From CAYNLG01 sp964397995 (GTDB lineage Bacteria; Planctomycetota; Phycisphaerae; FEN-1346), in the NCBI GenBank assembly GCA_964397995.1, contig CAYNLG010000124.1:1-6694 (forward strand): a DNA stretch of 6,694 nucleotides. Direction: 5' to 3'. The notes beneath the pieces are model-generated. The model was not told the origin of the DNA, did no database searches, and was given only the letters and a program-made list of their open reading frames with translations. Every line of letters begins with the position of its first letter. Within the stretch, counting starts at the first letter, position 1. Below are positions 1 through 5,933 of this stretch, in pieces. The translations under genes and the position numbers were made by a program.

Positions 1-701
1 CCGAGTACGGCATCGCCTACCTGCACGGCAAGAGCATCCGCGAGCGGGCCCTGGCCCTGATCAACGTCGCCCATCCCAAGTTCCGCAGGGACCTCATCCA
101 GGCGGCCAAGACCCGCAACTACGTCTACCCCGACCAGATCGAAATCGCCTGGGACGAGGTGCCGTACCCCGAGGACCTCGAGCGCTACGACACCCTCCGC
201 GACGGCACCGAGATTTTCTTCCGGCCCATCAAGCCGGCCGACGAGCCCGCCCTCTCCGAGATGCTCTACTCGCTCTCCAGCGAGTCGGTGCGCAGCCGTT
301 ACTTTGCCCACACCATGGCATTCCCCCACCGCGACGTCCAGCGGCTGACGAACATCGACTATCGCCAGGACGTGGCCATCGTCGGCATCGTGCCCGGCCC
401 GCATGGCGAGGAGGAGATCGTCGCCCTGGCTCAGTACTTCCTCGACCCGAAGACCATGGCTGCCGAGGTGTCGTTCATCGTCCAGGACGAGTGGCAGGCC
501 AAGGGCCTCGGGACCTTCCTGCTCTCGTATGTGACGCGGATCGCCAAGGACCGGGGCGTCAAACGCTTCTACGCCAAGGTCCTGGCGTCCAACAAGGCCA
601 TGCTGTCGATCTTCCACAACTCCGGCTACCAGGTCAGCACCGAGTTCGACGGCGAAGTCTATGACATCAAGTACGACTTGGTGAAGCCCGAGGAGAAGTA
701 G
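1..701 (+). CDS. Acetyl-CoA hydrolase/CoA-transferase fused to GNAT acetyltransferase (3' part, 5'-truncated)
   Basis: The reading frame is open from base 3 to the TAG at 699-701, giving 232 visible residues, and the gene begins outside the window. Residues 1-46 (EYGIAYLHGKSIRERA, then LINVAHPKFR) match the C-terminal end of the acetyl-CoA hydrolase/CoA-transferase family. Residues 60-226 form a complete GNAT domain: an RPIKPADE start, a core beta strand with acidic AEVSFIV, and the acetyl-CoA pyrophosphate-binding loop QAKGLG at residues 165-170 (bases 495-512). The GTG at 159 is an internal valine, not the start, because hydrolase homology continues in frame upstream of it. This fusion is known in several phyla. 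The GNAT half resembles those of Pat-type protein lysine acetyltransferases, so I infer that it acetylates a metabolic enzyme, possibly acetyl-CoA synthetase, in the cytoplasm. The hydrolase/transferase half would handle or sense acyl-CoA. The substrate is unproven. Confidence 0.88.
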   Translation, partial: EYGIAYLHGKSIRERALALINVAHPKFRRDLIQAAKTRNYVYPDQIEIAWDEVPYPEDLERYDTLRDGTEIFFRPIKPADEPALSEMLYSLSSESVRSRYFAHTMAFPHRDVQRLTNIDYRQDVAIVGIVPGPHGEEEIVALAQYFLDPKTMAAEVSFIVQDEWQAKGLGTFLLSYVTRIAKDRGVKRFYAKVLASNKAMLSIFHNSGYQVSTEFDGEVYDIKYDLVKPEEK

Positions 702-705
702 GAGG
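700..705 (+). promoter_or_regulatory. Shine-Dalgarno AGGAGG overlapping the upstream stop codon
   Basis: AGGAGG shares its first two bases with the TAG stop of the acetyltransferase fusion gene and lies 8 bases before the ATG at 714. This fixes the deacetylase start. It implies that ribosomes ending on the first gene can reinitiate on the second, so the two genes are very likely co-transcribed and translationally coupled. Confidence 0.8.
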
Positions 706-713
706 CCGACGGC

Positions 714-1850
714 ATGGCGCCCGACGCCGTCTTCGTCCATGACGATGCGCTCGACCGGTTCGCCTATCCCCCGGACTGCCCCTTCAAGACGTGCCGCGCG
801 GGCGAGACCCTCCGCCGGCTCGGGTCCATGGGGCTGCTGACGGGGGACGGCCGCCGCGTCGTGGCGCCCGAGCCGGCGTCGCGCGAAGCGATGGAGCGGC
901 TCCATACGCGCGCCTACCTGGACGTGCTGGAGGCGGCATCGCGCGGCCAGTGGGACCACGAGGCCCTGTTCATGGGCCTGGCGACGCCCGATTGCCCCGT
1001 CTGGCTCGGTATGTGGGACTACGCCCGGCTGGCCGTCGGCGCCACGCTGACCGGCGTCCGCCTGGTGCTCGACGGTGAAGCCCGCGTGGCCTTCAATCCG
1101 TCGGGCGGCTACCACCACGCGTTCCCGTCCCGCGCGGCCGGGTTCTGCTACGTCAACGATGTCGCCCTCGCGTGCGATGCTCTGGCCCGGGCCGGGCGGC
1201 GCGTTCTCTACCTCGACGTGGACGTCCATCACGGCGACGGCGTCCAGTCGGCCTTCTACGACCGCCGCGACGTCATGACCATCAGCCTCCACCAGAGTGG
1301 CCGCACCCTCTTCCCCGGCACCGGCTTCGAGGACGAGATCGGCGCGGGGGAGGGCGTCGGCCACAGCGTGAACATCCCCTTGCCGCTCGAGACGTATGAC
1401 GCCGCCTGGTGGCGGGCCTTCGAGACGGTCGTGCCGCCGCTCGTTGAGCGGTTCGGGCCGGACGTCGTCGTCTTCGAACTCGGGGCCGACGGTCTTGCGG
1501 GCGACCCCCTGGCGGGCCTCAGCCTCACCAACAACGTCTACGCCGATGTCGTCGAGTATCTCCTGAGCCTCGGCACGCCCGTCGTCGCGACCGGCGGCGG
1601 GGGGTACCACGAAGAGAATACCGTACGCGCGTGGGCCCTGGCGTGGACCGTCTTCACCGGCCAGTCGCGTCAGACCGAGGACTTGGCGTTTGGGATGGGC
1701 GGCGTCATGCTCGAGAACACCGACTGGCAGGGCGGTCTGCGGGACCGCGTCCTTCCGGTCACGGAGGACCAGCGGGCGAGCGTCGACCCGGCGATCGACG
1801 CGACCCTCGGGAATCTCCGCCACCTGGTCTTTCCGCACCACGGGCTCTAG
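714..1850 (+). CDS. Histone deacetylase family protein, AcuC-like
   Basis: This 378-residue protein has the usual length and motif order of bacterial class I deacetylases. It should be a cytoplasmic Zn-dependent hydrolase removing acetyl groups from lysines (family knowledge). Visible motifs are GGYHHAF with the general-base histidine pair H134/H135, GFCYVND (143-149), LDVDVHHGDGVQ with Zn ligands D170 and H172, SLH...FPGTG (191-204), GADGLAGDPL with the third Zn ligand D264, and GGGGY with the transition-state tyrosine Y298. All catalytic residues are present, so it should be active. The N-terminal region with YPPDCPFK resembles the YP..HP substrate-loop region of AcuC and HDLP. It directly follows a GNAT-containing gene, so I infer that it reverses that enzyme's acetylation, as AcuC does for acetyl-CoA synthetase in Bacillus. 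An acetylpolyamine amidohydrolase role is possible but less likely. Residues 317-378 are a less conserved tail. Confidence 0.92.
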   Translation: MAPDAVFVHDDALDRFAYPPDCPFKTCRAGETLRRLGSMGLLTGDGRRVVAPEPASREAMERLHTRAYLDVLEAASRGQWDHEALFMGLATPDCPVWLGMWDYARLAVGATLTGVRLVLDGEARVAFNPSGGYHHAFPSRAAGFCYVNDVALACDALARAGRRVLYLDVDVHHGDGVQSAFYDRRDVMTISLHQSGRTLFPGTGFEDEIGAGEGVGHSVNIPLPLETYDAAWWRAFETVVPPLVERFGPDVVVFELGADGLAGDPLAGLSLTNNVYADVVEYLLSLGTPVVATGGGGYHEENTVRAWALAWTVFTGQSRQTEDLAFGMGGVMLENTDWQGGLRDRVLPVTEDQRASVDPAIDATLGNLRHLVFPHHGL

Positions 1851-2020
1851 CGCGGCTGCGGCCTGCTGCGTTTCTCGGCCTCCAGGCGGACCTGACCGGC
1901 ATGTGCCGCGCCAGCATTCCGTCGCCCGAGGTGCCTGCCTGGATGGCCCCTAAGTCCATGTGGCGAAAAGACTTGTGCGCCCCCGTGATCCCTGGCCTGC
2001 CCGAGCGGGCCTCCCGCCGC

Positions 2021-2049
2021 TTGACCGCCCCGTGAAATGCGGCTAGGTT
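2021..2049 (+). promoter_or_regulatory. Candidate sigma70-type promoter for the HD-GYP gene
   Basis: TTGACC (2021-2026, five of six to the -35 consensus) and TAGGTT (2044-2049, three of six to the -10 consensus) are separated by exactly 17 bases and end about 50 bases before the ATG at 2100. The -10 is weak. The rest of the 249-bp gap (1851-2020) shows no ORF with a credible ribosome site and no convincing terminator. It has only a 4-bp stem with a GAGC loop at 1999-2010. Confidence 0.35.
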
Positions 2050-2099
2050 TCCTTTGCTGATCGCCGCACCCAACGCACGTCGAAGGGGAGACCCGCCGC

Positions 2100-3308
2100 A
2101 TGAACGAGCTCACGCCGGACTCCGGGGCTGCCGGAGGCAACTCGGCCGCTCTCAAGTCGCTGATCGAGGTCGGCACGAACCTGTCCACCCAGGGCGACCG
2201 CCGTAAGGTCCTCGACCGCATCCTTACGGAGGCCCGGTCGCTGGCTCGCGCCGAAGCGGGAAGCCTTTACGTCGAGCGCCGCGACGCGCTCCACTTCGTC
2301 GTGGCCCAGAATGCGGCCCTGCCGGCATCGGTCATGTGCGAGGTCTTCACCGATCGCGAGATGCCTGTGGCTGCCGACTCGCTCGCCGGGTACGTGGCCG
2401 CGACGGGCGAGGCCATCAACATCCCGGACGCCGACGCCATTGCTGAGGATGCGCCGTTCCGGCTGAACCGTTCGTTTGACGAGCGGACGGGGTTCCACAC
2501 GCGGAGCGTCCTGGCGCTGCCGCTCCTGGCGCCCGAGGGCGAGTGTGTCGGGGTGCTCCAGCTCATCAACGGACGAGATGGCGCTGGCCGCGTCGGCCCC
2601 TTCGATGAGGCCGACCGGCCCCCCCTGGAGTCGCTGGCGTCGATGGCGGCTCTGACGGTCCAGAACCTGCTCCTCCAGGAAGAGGTCCGCCGCGCCCACC
2701 TCGATACGATCATGCGGCTGTCGGTGGTGGCTGAGATGCGCGACGACGAGACCGCCACGCACATCCGCCGCCTCAGCCGCATCTCCGGCCTCATCGCCCG
2801 GGCCTTAGGCCTCGCGGAGCGGGAGGTCGAGCTCATCGAGTGTGCCGCCCCCATGCACGACATCGGGAAGATCAGCGTGCCGGACGACGTGCTCCGCAAG
2901 GCCGGGCCGCTGACGCCGGACGAGATGGCCATCATGCAGGAGCATCCGCAGATGGGCGCTGAGATCCTCGGCGACCCGCAGTGCGACCTGATGGACGTGG
3001 CCCGGACGGTGGCCCTCGGCCACCATGAGCGCTGGGACGGCACGGGCTATCCCAAGGGGCTGAAGGAAACGGCCATCCCGCTGCCGGCCCGCATCGTGGG
3101 CCTGGCTGACGTGTTCGACGCCCTGATCCACAAGCGCCGGTACAAAGTGGCCTATCCGCTCGATCTGGCGGTGGACCTGATCCGACGGCAGGCGGGGCAC
3201 CATTTCGACCCCGACGTCGTGGCCGCGTTCCTCTCGGCCCTGCCGGAGGTGGTCGACTGGCTGAAACGCGAGGGGAGCCTCGGTCCGGCGCCCGAGCCGG
3301 AGGTTTAG
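2100..3308 (+). CDS. GAF-HD-GYP cyclic-di-GMP phosphodiesterase
   Basis: This 402-residue cytoplasmic protein has no membrane segment. The start is supported by AAGGGGAG at 2083-2090, 9 bases before the ATG. A GAF sensor domain covers about residues 30-192 and ends in LQLING...FDEAD, close to the cyclic-nucleotide-PDE type of GAF (NKFDE-like but with the lysine missing). A short helical linker leads to an HD-GYP domain at about 200-390. The expected metal ligands are all present: E217, H221, H253, D254 (HDIGK), H282, H308/H309 (HHE) and D337. The GYP signature is at 316-318. Enzymes of this family hydrolyse c-di-GMP to pGpG or GMP. The glutamate ligand is characteristic of the trinuclear-metal subgroup. 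There is no receiver domain, so control is probably through a ligand or redox cue at GAF. The gene stands alone, with its own likely promoter, and is convergent with the pseudopilin gene downstream. Confidence 0.93.
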   Translation: MNELTPDSGAAGGNSAALKSLIEVGTNLSTQGDRRKVLDRILTEARSLARAEAGSLYVERRDALHFVVAQNAALPASVMCEVFTDREMPVAADSLAGYVAATGEAINIPDADAIAEDAPFRLNRSFDERTGFHTRSVLALPLLAPEGECVGVLQLINGRDGAGRVGPFDEADRPPLESLASMAALTVQNLLLQEEVRRAHLDTIMRLSVVAEMRDDETATHIRRLSRISGLIARALGLAEREVELIECAAPMHDIGKISVPDDVLRKAGPLTPDEMAIMQEHPQMGAEILGDPQCDLMDVARTVALGHHERWDGTGYPKGLKETAIPLPARIVGLADVFDALIHKRRYKVAYPLDLAVDLIRRQAGHHFDPDVVAAFLSALPEVVDWLKREGSLGPAPEPEV

Positions 3309-3388
3309 CCACGATTCTTTGTTACCTCTTCGGCTCGGCCCCGGGCGTGCTGCCGGCGCCGGGTTCGTTCGCCCGCGGACCGAGGCCC

Positions 3389-3406
3389 GGTTCCTCAAAC
3401 GGAACC
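3389..3406. terminator. Short hairpin between convergent genes
   Basis: GGTTCC / GGAACC form a perfect 6-bp stem around a 6-base loop in the 97-bp gap between two convergent genes, touching the stop codon of the pseudopilin gene. Neither strand has a following T tract, so this is only a weak bidirectional terminator candidate. A GC-rich stretch with a 10-bp palindrome (3353-3362) lies in the same gap. Confidence 0.3.
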
Positions 3407-3981
3407 TAGAACCCGACCCCGGACGGACGGGCCGGCAGACCCTGAGGGCGGACCGGCGTGCGGCGGCCCCGGCCGGGGGGGTCGGCCGGCGGCGCCGACG
3501 GTGGTTCCTCGGCCGCGGCTGGCGATGCCTCCGATGCCTCTTCCGCCAGATTGGCCCGGATGTCGCCGGTCGTCGTGTTGTACCACCACCCGCCATCCTC
3601 CGCGGGCGCGACAAAGCCTTGGCCGCCCTCGCTGAAGCGGACTTGGCCCGAGCCCGAGACCGGGTTGACGGGCCAACTCATCAGGTACGGGCCGAAGGGG
3701 TAACCGGGGTCGTCCTTGGCGTCGGTCGTGTCTCCGTCCACGTTCGACTTCAGGGTAAGCTGGTTGACGAGGTCGCGGTCGGGGAACTGGCCGTCGTGCT
3801 CGGCCTTGTAGAACTGGAGTTGCCTGCGGAGCACGTGGAGCTGGACCTGCAAATTGGCCTGCTTGGCCTGGCTCGACGCGTCGACGGACGCTGGGATGGC
3901 GATGGCCGCCAGCACCCCCAGGATGATGACGACGATCAGGATCTCGACGAGCGTGAAACCGCGCTGGTTGGGGCTCGTCAT
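3406..3981 (-). CDS. GspG-like type II secretion pseudopilin with proline-rich tail
   Basis: This 191-residue protein starts with a class III (type IV pilin) leader, MTSPNQRG, cut after G8 by prepilin peptidase. Mature F9 and the +5 glutamate E13 follow (FTLVE), then a hydrophobic helix (residues 11-30) that anchors the protein in the inner membrane and drives assembly. The frame is open well upstream, but GGAGGAG six bases before this ATG and the leader itself fix the start. The region QLQFYKAEHDGQFPD (55-69), GPYLMSWPVNPVSG (97-110) and GGWWYNTTTGDIRAN (130-144) is the C-terminal style of GspG-like pseudopilins in planctomycete-type genomes. Residues 145-191 form an unusual Pro/Ala/Glu-rich, then Arg-rich tail. 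It follows a second pseudopilin gene by 97 bp. It probably builds a short pseudopilus for secretion, although the rest of the apparatus is not in the window. Confidence 0.88.
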   Translation of the reverse strand: MTSPNQRGFTLVEILIVVIILGVLAAIAIPASVDASSQAKQANLQVQLHVLRRQLQFYKAEHDGQFPDRDLVNQLTLKSNVDGDTTDAKDDPGYPFGPYLMSWPVNPVSGSGQVRFSEGGQGFVAPAEDGGWWYNTTTGDIRANLAEEASEASPAAAEEPPSAPPADPPGRGRRTPVRPQGLPARPSGVGF

Positions 3982-3987
3982 GAAGCG

Positions 3988-3994
3988 CTCCTCC
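3988..3994 (-). promoter_or_regulatory. Strong Shine-Dalgarno GGAGGAG for the GspG-like gene
   Basis: On the minus strand GGAGGAG lies 6 bases before the ATG at 3981. It decides between this start and in-frame upstream starts reaching 4311, which would destroy the pilin leader. Confidence 0.75.
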
Positions 3995-4054
3995 GTGAAG
4001 GCACGTCTCCGGGGCCTTATCGACCGGTTCGCGATGTGGTCATGAGCGTGTGAG

Positions 4055-4077
4055 GCCGACGGGTGCGCCCCGCCGGC
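4055..4077 (-). promoter_or_regulatory. Intercistronic hairpin between the two pseudopilin genes
   Basis: In minus-strand RNA GCCGGCGGG pairs with CCCGUCGGC over 9 bp (one G-U pair) around the loop GCGCA. It begins one base after the stop codon of the small pseudopilin. No T run follows, so it looks more like an mRNA-processing, stability or attenuation hairpin than a classical terminator. It could let the two pseudopilins be made in different amounts. Confidence 0.45.
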
Positions 4078-4078
4078 G

Positions 4079-4408
4079 TCAGTGGCGGTGCGGCCGGACA
4101 CGGTGCGTCGCCGGGTCGTACACATACGGTTCACCGCAGGGGCACGACGGGGCCGCCGCTTCGAACAGCGGCCCTGACTCCAGGATGTGGGCCTCGAATG
4201 CCACTTGGCCGGCCGGGTACGTTCCGTCGTGGGCCTCGGCCCACGCTTCGATGCGCTCGTTGATGCGAGCCGCGGCGGCGTCGCAGACATCCTGCCGGGG
4301 GTCGAACGCACATCGGGCCAGGCGCGGAATCGCCACCGCCGCCAAAAGCCCGAGGATCACCAGAACGAACAGGGCCTCAACCCAGGCAAAGCCGCGCACC
4401 GAGCGCAT
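4079..4408 (-). CDS. Small four-cysteine pseudopilin / prepilin-type protein
   Basis: This 109-residue protein has the leader MRSVRG, cut after G6, then F7 and the +5 glutamate E11 (FAWVE). A hydrophobic helix to about residue 28 (ALFVLVILGLLAAVAIP) follows. The start at 4408 is chosen because it gives a normal short leader and has AAGGGGG five bases upstream. The frame extends to 4495 without that support. The rest is a helix (CDAAAARINERIEAWAEAHDGTYP, in two parts around residues 42-65) and a short C-terminus, CPCGEPYVYDPATHRV. Four cysteines, C33, C42, C89 and C91, are the only ones and may form disulfides or bind a metal. Such CP.G..Y.YDP ends are seen in minor prepilin-like proteins. It is likely a minor pseudopilin working with the GspG-like protein downstream. 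It could alternatively belong to a type IV pilus or competence-like system. Confidence 0.8.
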   Translation of the reverse strand: MRSVRGFAWVEALFVLVILGLLAAVAIPRLARCAFDPRQDVCDAAAARINERIEAWAEAHDGTYPAGQVAFEAHILESGPLFEAAAPSCPCGEPYVYDPATHRVRPHRH

Positions 4409-4515
4409 CAGGACCCCCTTGCTACTGCCACGGCGCACGGGTGGCGCCGGGCGCGTCGGTTCCGCCCGTCCCAAGCAAGGGCTAGGTCGGCACAAAACCG
4501 CAAATCGCTTGAGGC

Positions 4516-4531
4516 AAAAGCGGCCCTCCGC
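4516..4531 (-). terminator. Weak stem-loop with TTTT after the hydrolase-like gene
   Basis: On the minus strand GCGG-AGGG-CCGC is followed directly by TTTT, 37 bases past the TGA of the hydrolase-like gene. The 4-bp stem and four T's make it a marginal intrinsic terminator. Some read-through into the pseudopilin genes is possible. The remainder of the 159-bp gap (4409-4567) shows no clear promoter. Confidence 0.25.
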
Positions 4532-4567
4532 GGGGCGCCGAAGTGCTACCGTGCCCCGGCCGCATGC

Positions 4568-5737
4568 TCAGGGACGAACCACTACCAGGACCGGCGTCGA
4601 GACGCCCTTCCGGGCGTCCGGCGTCTCCCAGAGCACGTACAGGCTGCGGGGGCCGGGCGGCCCCGCACGCCACGCCAGCTCCCACGGCGGCTCCCCGAGG
4701 CTCCCGAGCTGCCGGTCTGCGTCATACAGGTGCGCCTTGGCCACCGTCACGGACGGGTCGACGATCGCCGACAGCGTGAGCGTCTGGCCGCGCGGCACCA
4801 CGAGGGTGCGGCCTTCCGCCATGGGTTGCAGCAGGCCGCCCCCGGCGGTCCGCAGTGCCAGACGCACTGGCGGGGCCTGCGAGGCAAGCGACCGCCAGAC
4901 GTAGGCCAGGGCCCGGTTGGGCAACCACACGGCCCGGGCCTTGTCGCCCTCATATTCGGTCCACGGCGCGATCGTGGGATACGCATCGCCCGCCCCTGCG
5001 TCCGGGGGCTCGCCGAGCCACCCGTCGCGAGTCGCCATCGACCGCAGGCCCACCGGGCTGCTGCGCGGGTCCGGATCGGTAGGAAGACGCAGCGGCATCA
5101 CGGCCTGCAGGTAGGGAAGTACGACATCCGCCGCACGCGTCGGACGGTCTGCCCCTTCTGGCGCAAGCCGCACCCATGACCACTGGGCATCGAGGCGGGC
5201 GACATAGGCCAGTTCCTCCGTTGGCGCCCCGGTGCCGTCGGCCAGGATAAGCCGGGGCACGGCGGCCGCGGTCTCACTCACGGCCGCCTCGGGGGACAGC
5301 GCTTCAGCCGAGGTAACGAACGCGGCCGTACGGTCTGTCGCGGCGCCGGCCAGCTGCGCGGCCCAATTGCCCCCCGTTTCTGGGTCGACAAGGGCCCACG
5401 GCAGATGTGGCAACTCCGGCCGACCAATCTCCCCCGCGAACCGGCTCAGTGCCGCGACCAGGGCCTCCGCGAGGCTTGGTCCGTCCAGCGCAGGGACATC
5501 GGCCAGGCGCAGGTGGGCGGCCTGCCATGCGCGGCACGCGGTGTGCCAGGCGGCCCCCGCGCCGTCTCCCAAGCCGCGCGTCACCAGCACGGCCCGCAGG
5601 ACCGGGACGTCGCCGGGCGTCCACAGCGTGGCCTCGGTCGTGCCGACGGTGCCTTCGAGCGTCCAGTCGCGGGTCTCTGCCCCGGCTGGTCCCAGCAGCA
5701 GCAATCCCCCCAGTGCGGCGAGTGCGTGCGTGCGCAT
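4568..5737 (-). CDS. Secreted alpha/beta-hydrolase-like protein, nucleophile motif lost; possible Ig-like C-terminus
   Basis: This 389-residue protein has a Sec signal peptide, MRTHALAALGGLLLLGPAGA, probably cut after A20. The ATG at 5737 is chosen over in-frame codons up to 5818 because it starts the signal peptide and has GGGGAGGG just upstream. Residues 46-220 follow the layout of a planctomycete-type secreted alpha/beta-hydrolase family: a VLRAVLVTRGLGDG strand, AWHTACRAWQAAHLRLADVP, LSRFAGEIGRPELPHLPWAL, then PRLILADG and PLRLP. Where that family has a GHSGGG nucleophile elbow, this protein reads VDPETGGNWA (117-126), with no serine. It is therefore probably a non-catalytic member or one with a changed activity. 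Residues about 290-389 are beta-rich (PRGQTLTLSAIV, AKAHLYD, PPWELAWR, SLYVLWETPDARKG) and may be an Ig-like domain. I recognise the fold only from memory of the family; the substrate is unknown. The gene precedes two pseudopilin genes on the same strand. Confidence 0.75.
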   Translation of the reverse strand: MRTHALAALGGLLLLGPAGAETRDWTLEGTVGTTEATLWTPGDVPVLRAVLVTRGLGDGAGAAWHTACRAWQAAHLRLADVPALDGPSLAEALVAALSRFAGEIGRPELPHLPWALVDPETGGNWAAQLAGAATDRTAAFVTSAEALSPEAAVSETAAAVPRLILADGTGAPTEELAYVARLDAQWSWVRLAPEGADRPTRAADVVLPYLQAVMPLRLPTDPDPRSSPVGLRSMATRDGWLGEPPDAGAGDAYPTIAPWTEYEGDKARAVWLPNRALAYVWRSLASQAPPVRLALRTAGGGLLQPMAEGRTLVVPRGQTLTLSAIVDPSVTVAKAHLYDADRQLGSLGEPPWELAWRAGPPGPRSLYVLWETPDARKGVSTPVLVVVRP

Positions 5738-5792
5738 CGCGCCCTCCCCACCGGATTGGGGTCGCGGCTCATCCCGCGCCCGTACGGTCAGC

Positions 5793-5850
5793 CTACCGCG
5801 CCGCCCCCGCCGGCGCAAAGGAGCTTCTCTCGATTTGCGTCAGGCGGTAG
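5793..5850. repeat. Nested inverted repeat between the GH4 and hydrolase-like genes
   Basis: An outer pair, CTACCGC (5793-5799) and GCGGTAG (5844-5850), encloses an inner pair, CGCAAA (5814-5819) and TTTGCG (5834-5839), with GAG/CTC (5821-5823, 5827-5829) in the middle. Both arms are perfect. The structure sits 84 bases past the GH4 stop and 56 bases before the hydrolase-like start. It could be a terminator-like fold, although no T tract follows, or a leader or operator element. The rest of the 196-bp gap shows no ORF or clear promoter. Confidence 0.4.
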
Positions 5851-5933
5851 CGCGTTCGGCGCACTCACGCGGACCTCGCCGACCGCGCGAACCAAGCCGC
5901 ATCCCCCAGCACGACGCTCGTCGCCACCGGGGC

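Noticed and set aside
159..701. A separate GNAT gene starting at GTG 159
   Set aside because: The frame is open to the left edge and the upstream 52 residues match the end of acetyl-CoA hydrolase/transferases. No ribosome site precedes the GTG. It is one fused gene.
1999..2010. Stem-loop GCCC-GAGC-GGGC after the deacetylase gene as a terminator
   Set aside because: The stem is only 4 bp and no T tract follows on the plus strand. Such stems are expected often at this G+C.
3353..3362. Ten-base palindrome CCGGCGCCGG as an operator
   Set aside because: It is built only of G and C in a GC-rich convergent gap, is not repeated elsewhere in the window, and lies downstream of both flanking genes.
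2043..3614. Minus-strand frames over the HD-GYP gene (2043-2762, 2267-3043, 2805-3614)
   Set aside because: They overlap a gene with every catalytic motif intact, and their translations show no recognisable domain.
3982..4311. N-terminal extension of the GspG-like protein to 4311
   Set aside because: It would bury the prepilin leader inside the protein and overlap the small pseudopilin gene. A strong Shine-Dalgarno supports the start at 3981.
3319..5179. Long plus-strand open frames opposite the minus-strand genes (for example 3319-4053, 4050-4904, 4187-5179)
   Set aside because: High G+C makes long stop-free frames. These products are Arg/Pro/Gly-rich with no family pattern, and the minus strand carries clear pilin leaders and a signal peptide.
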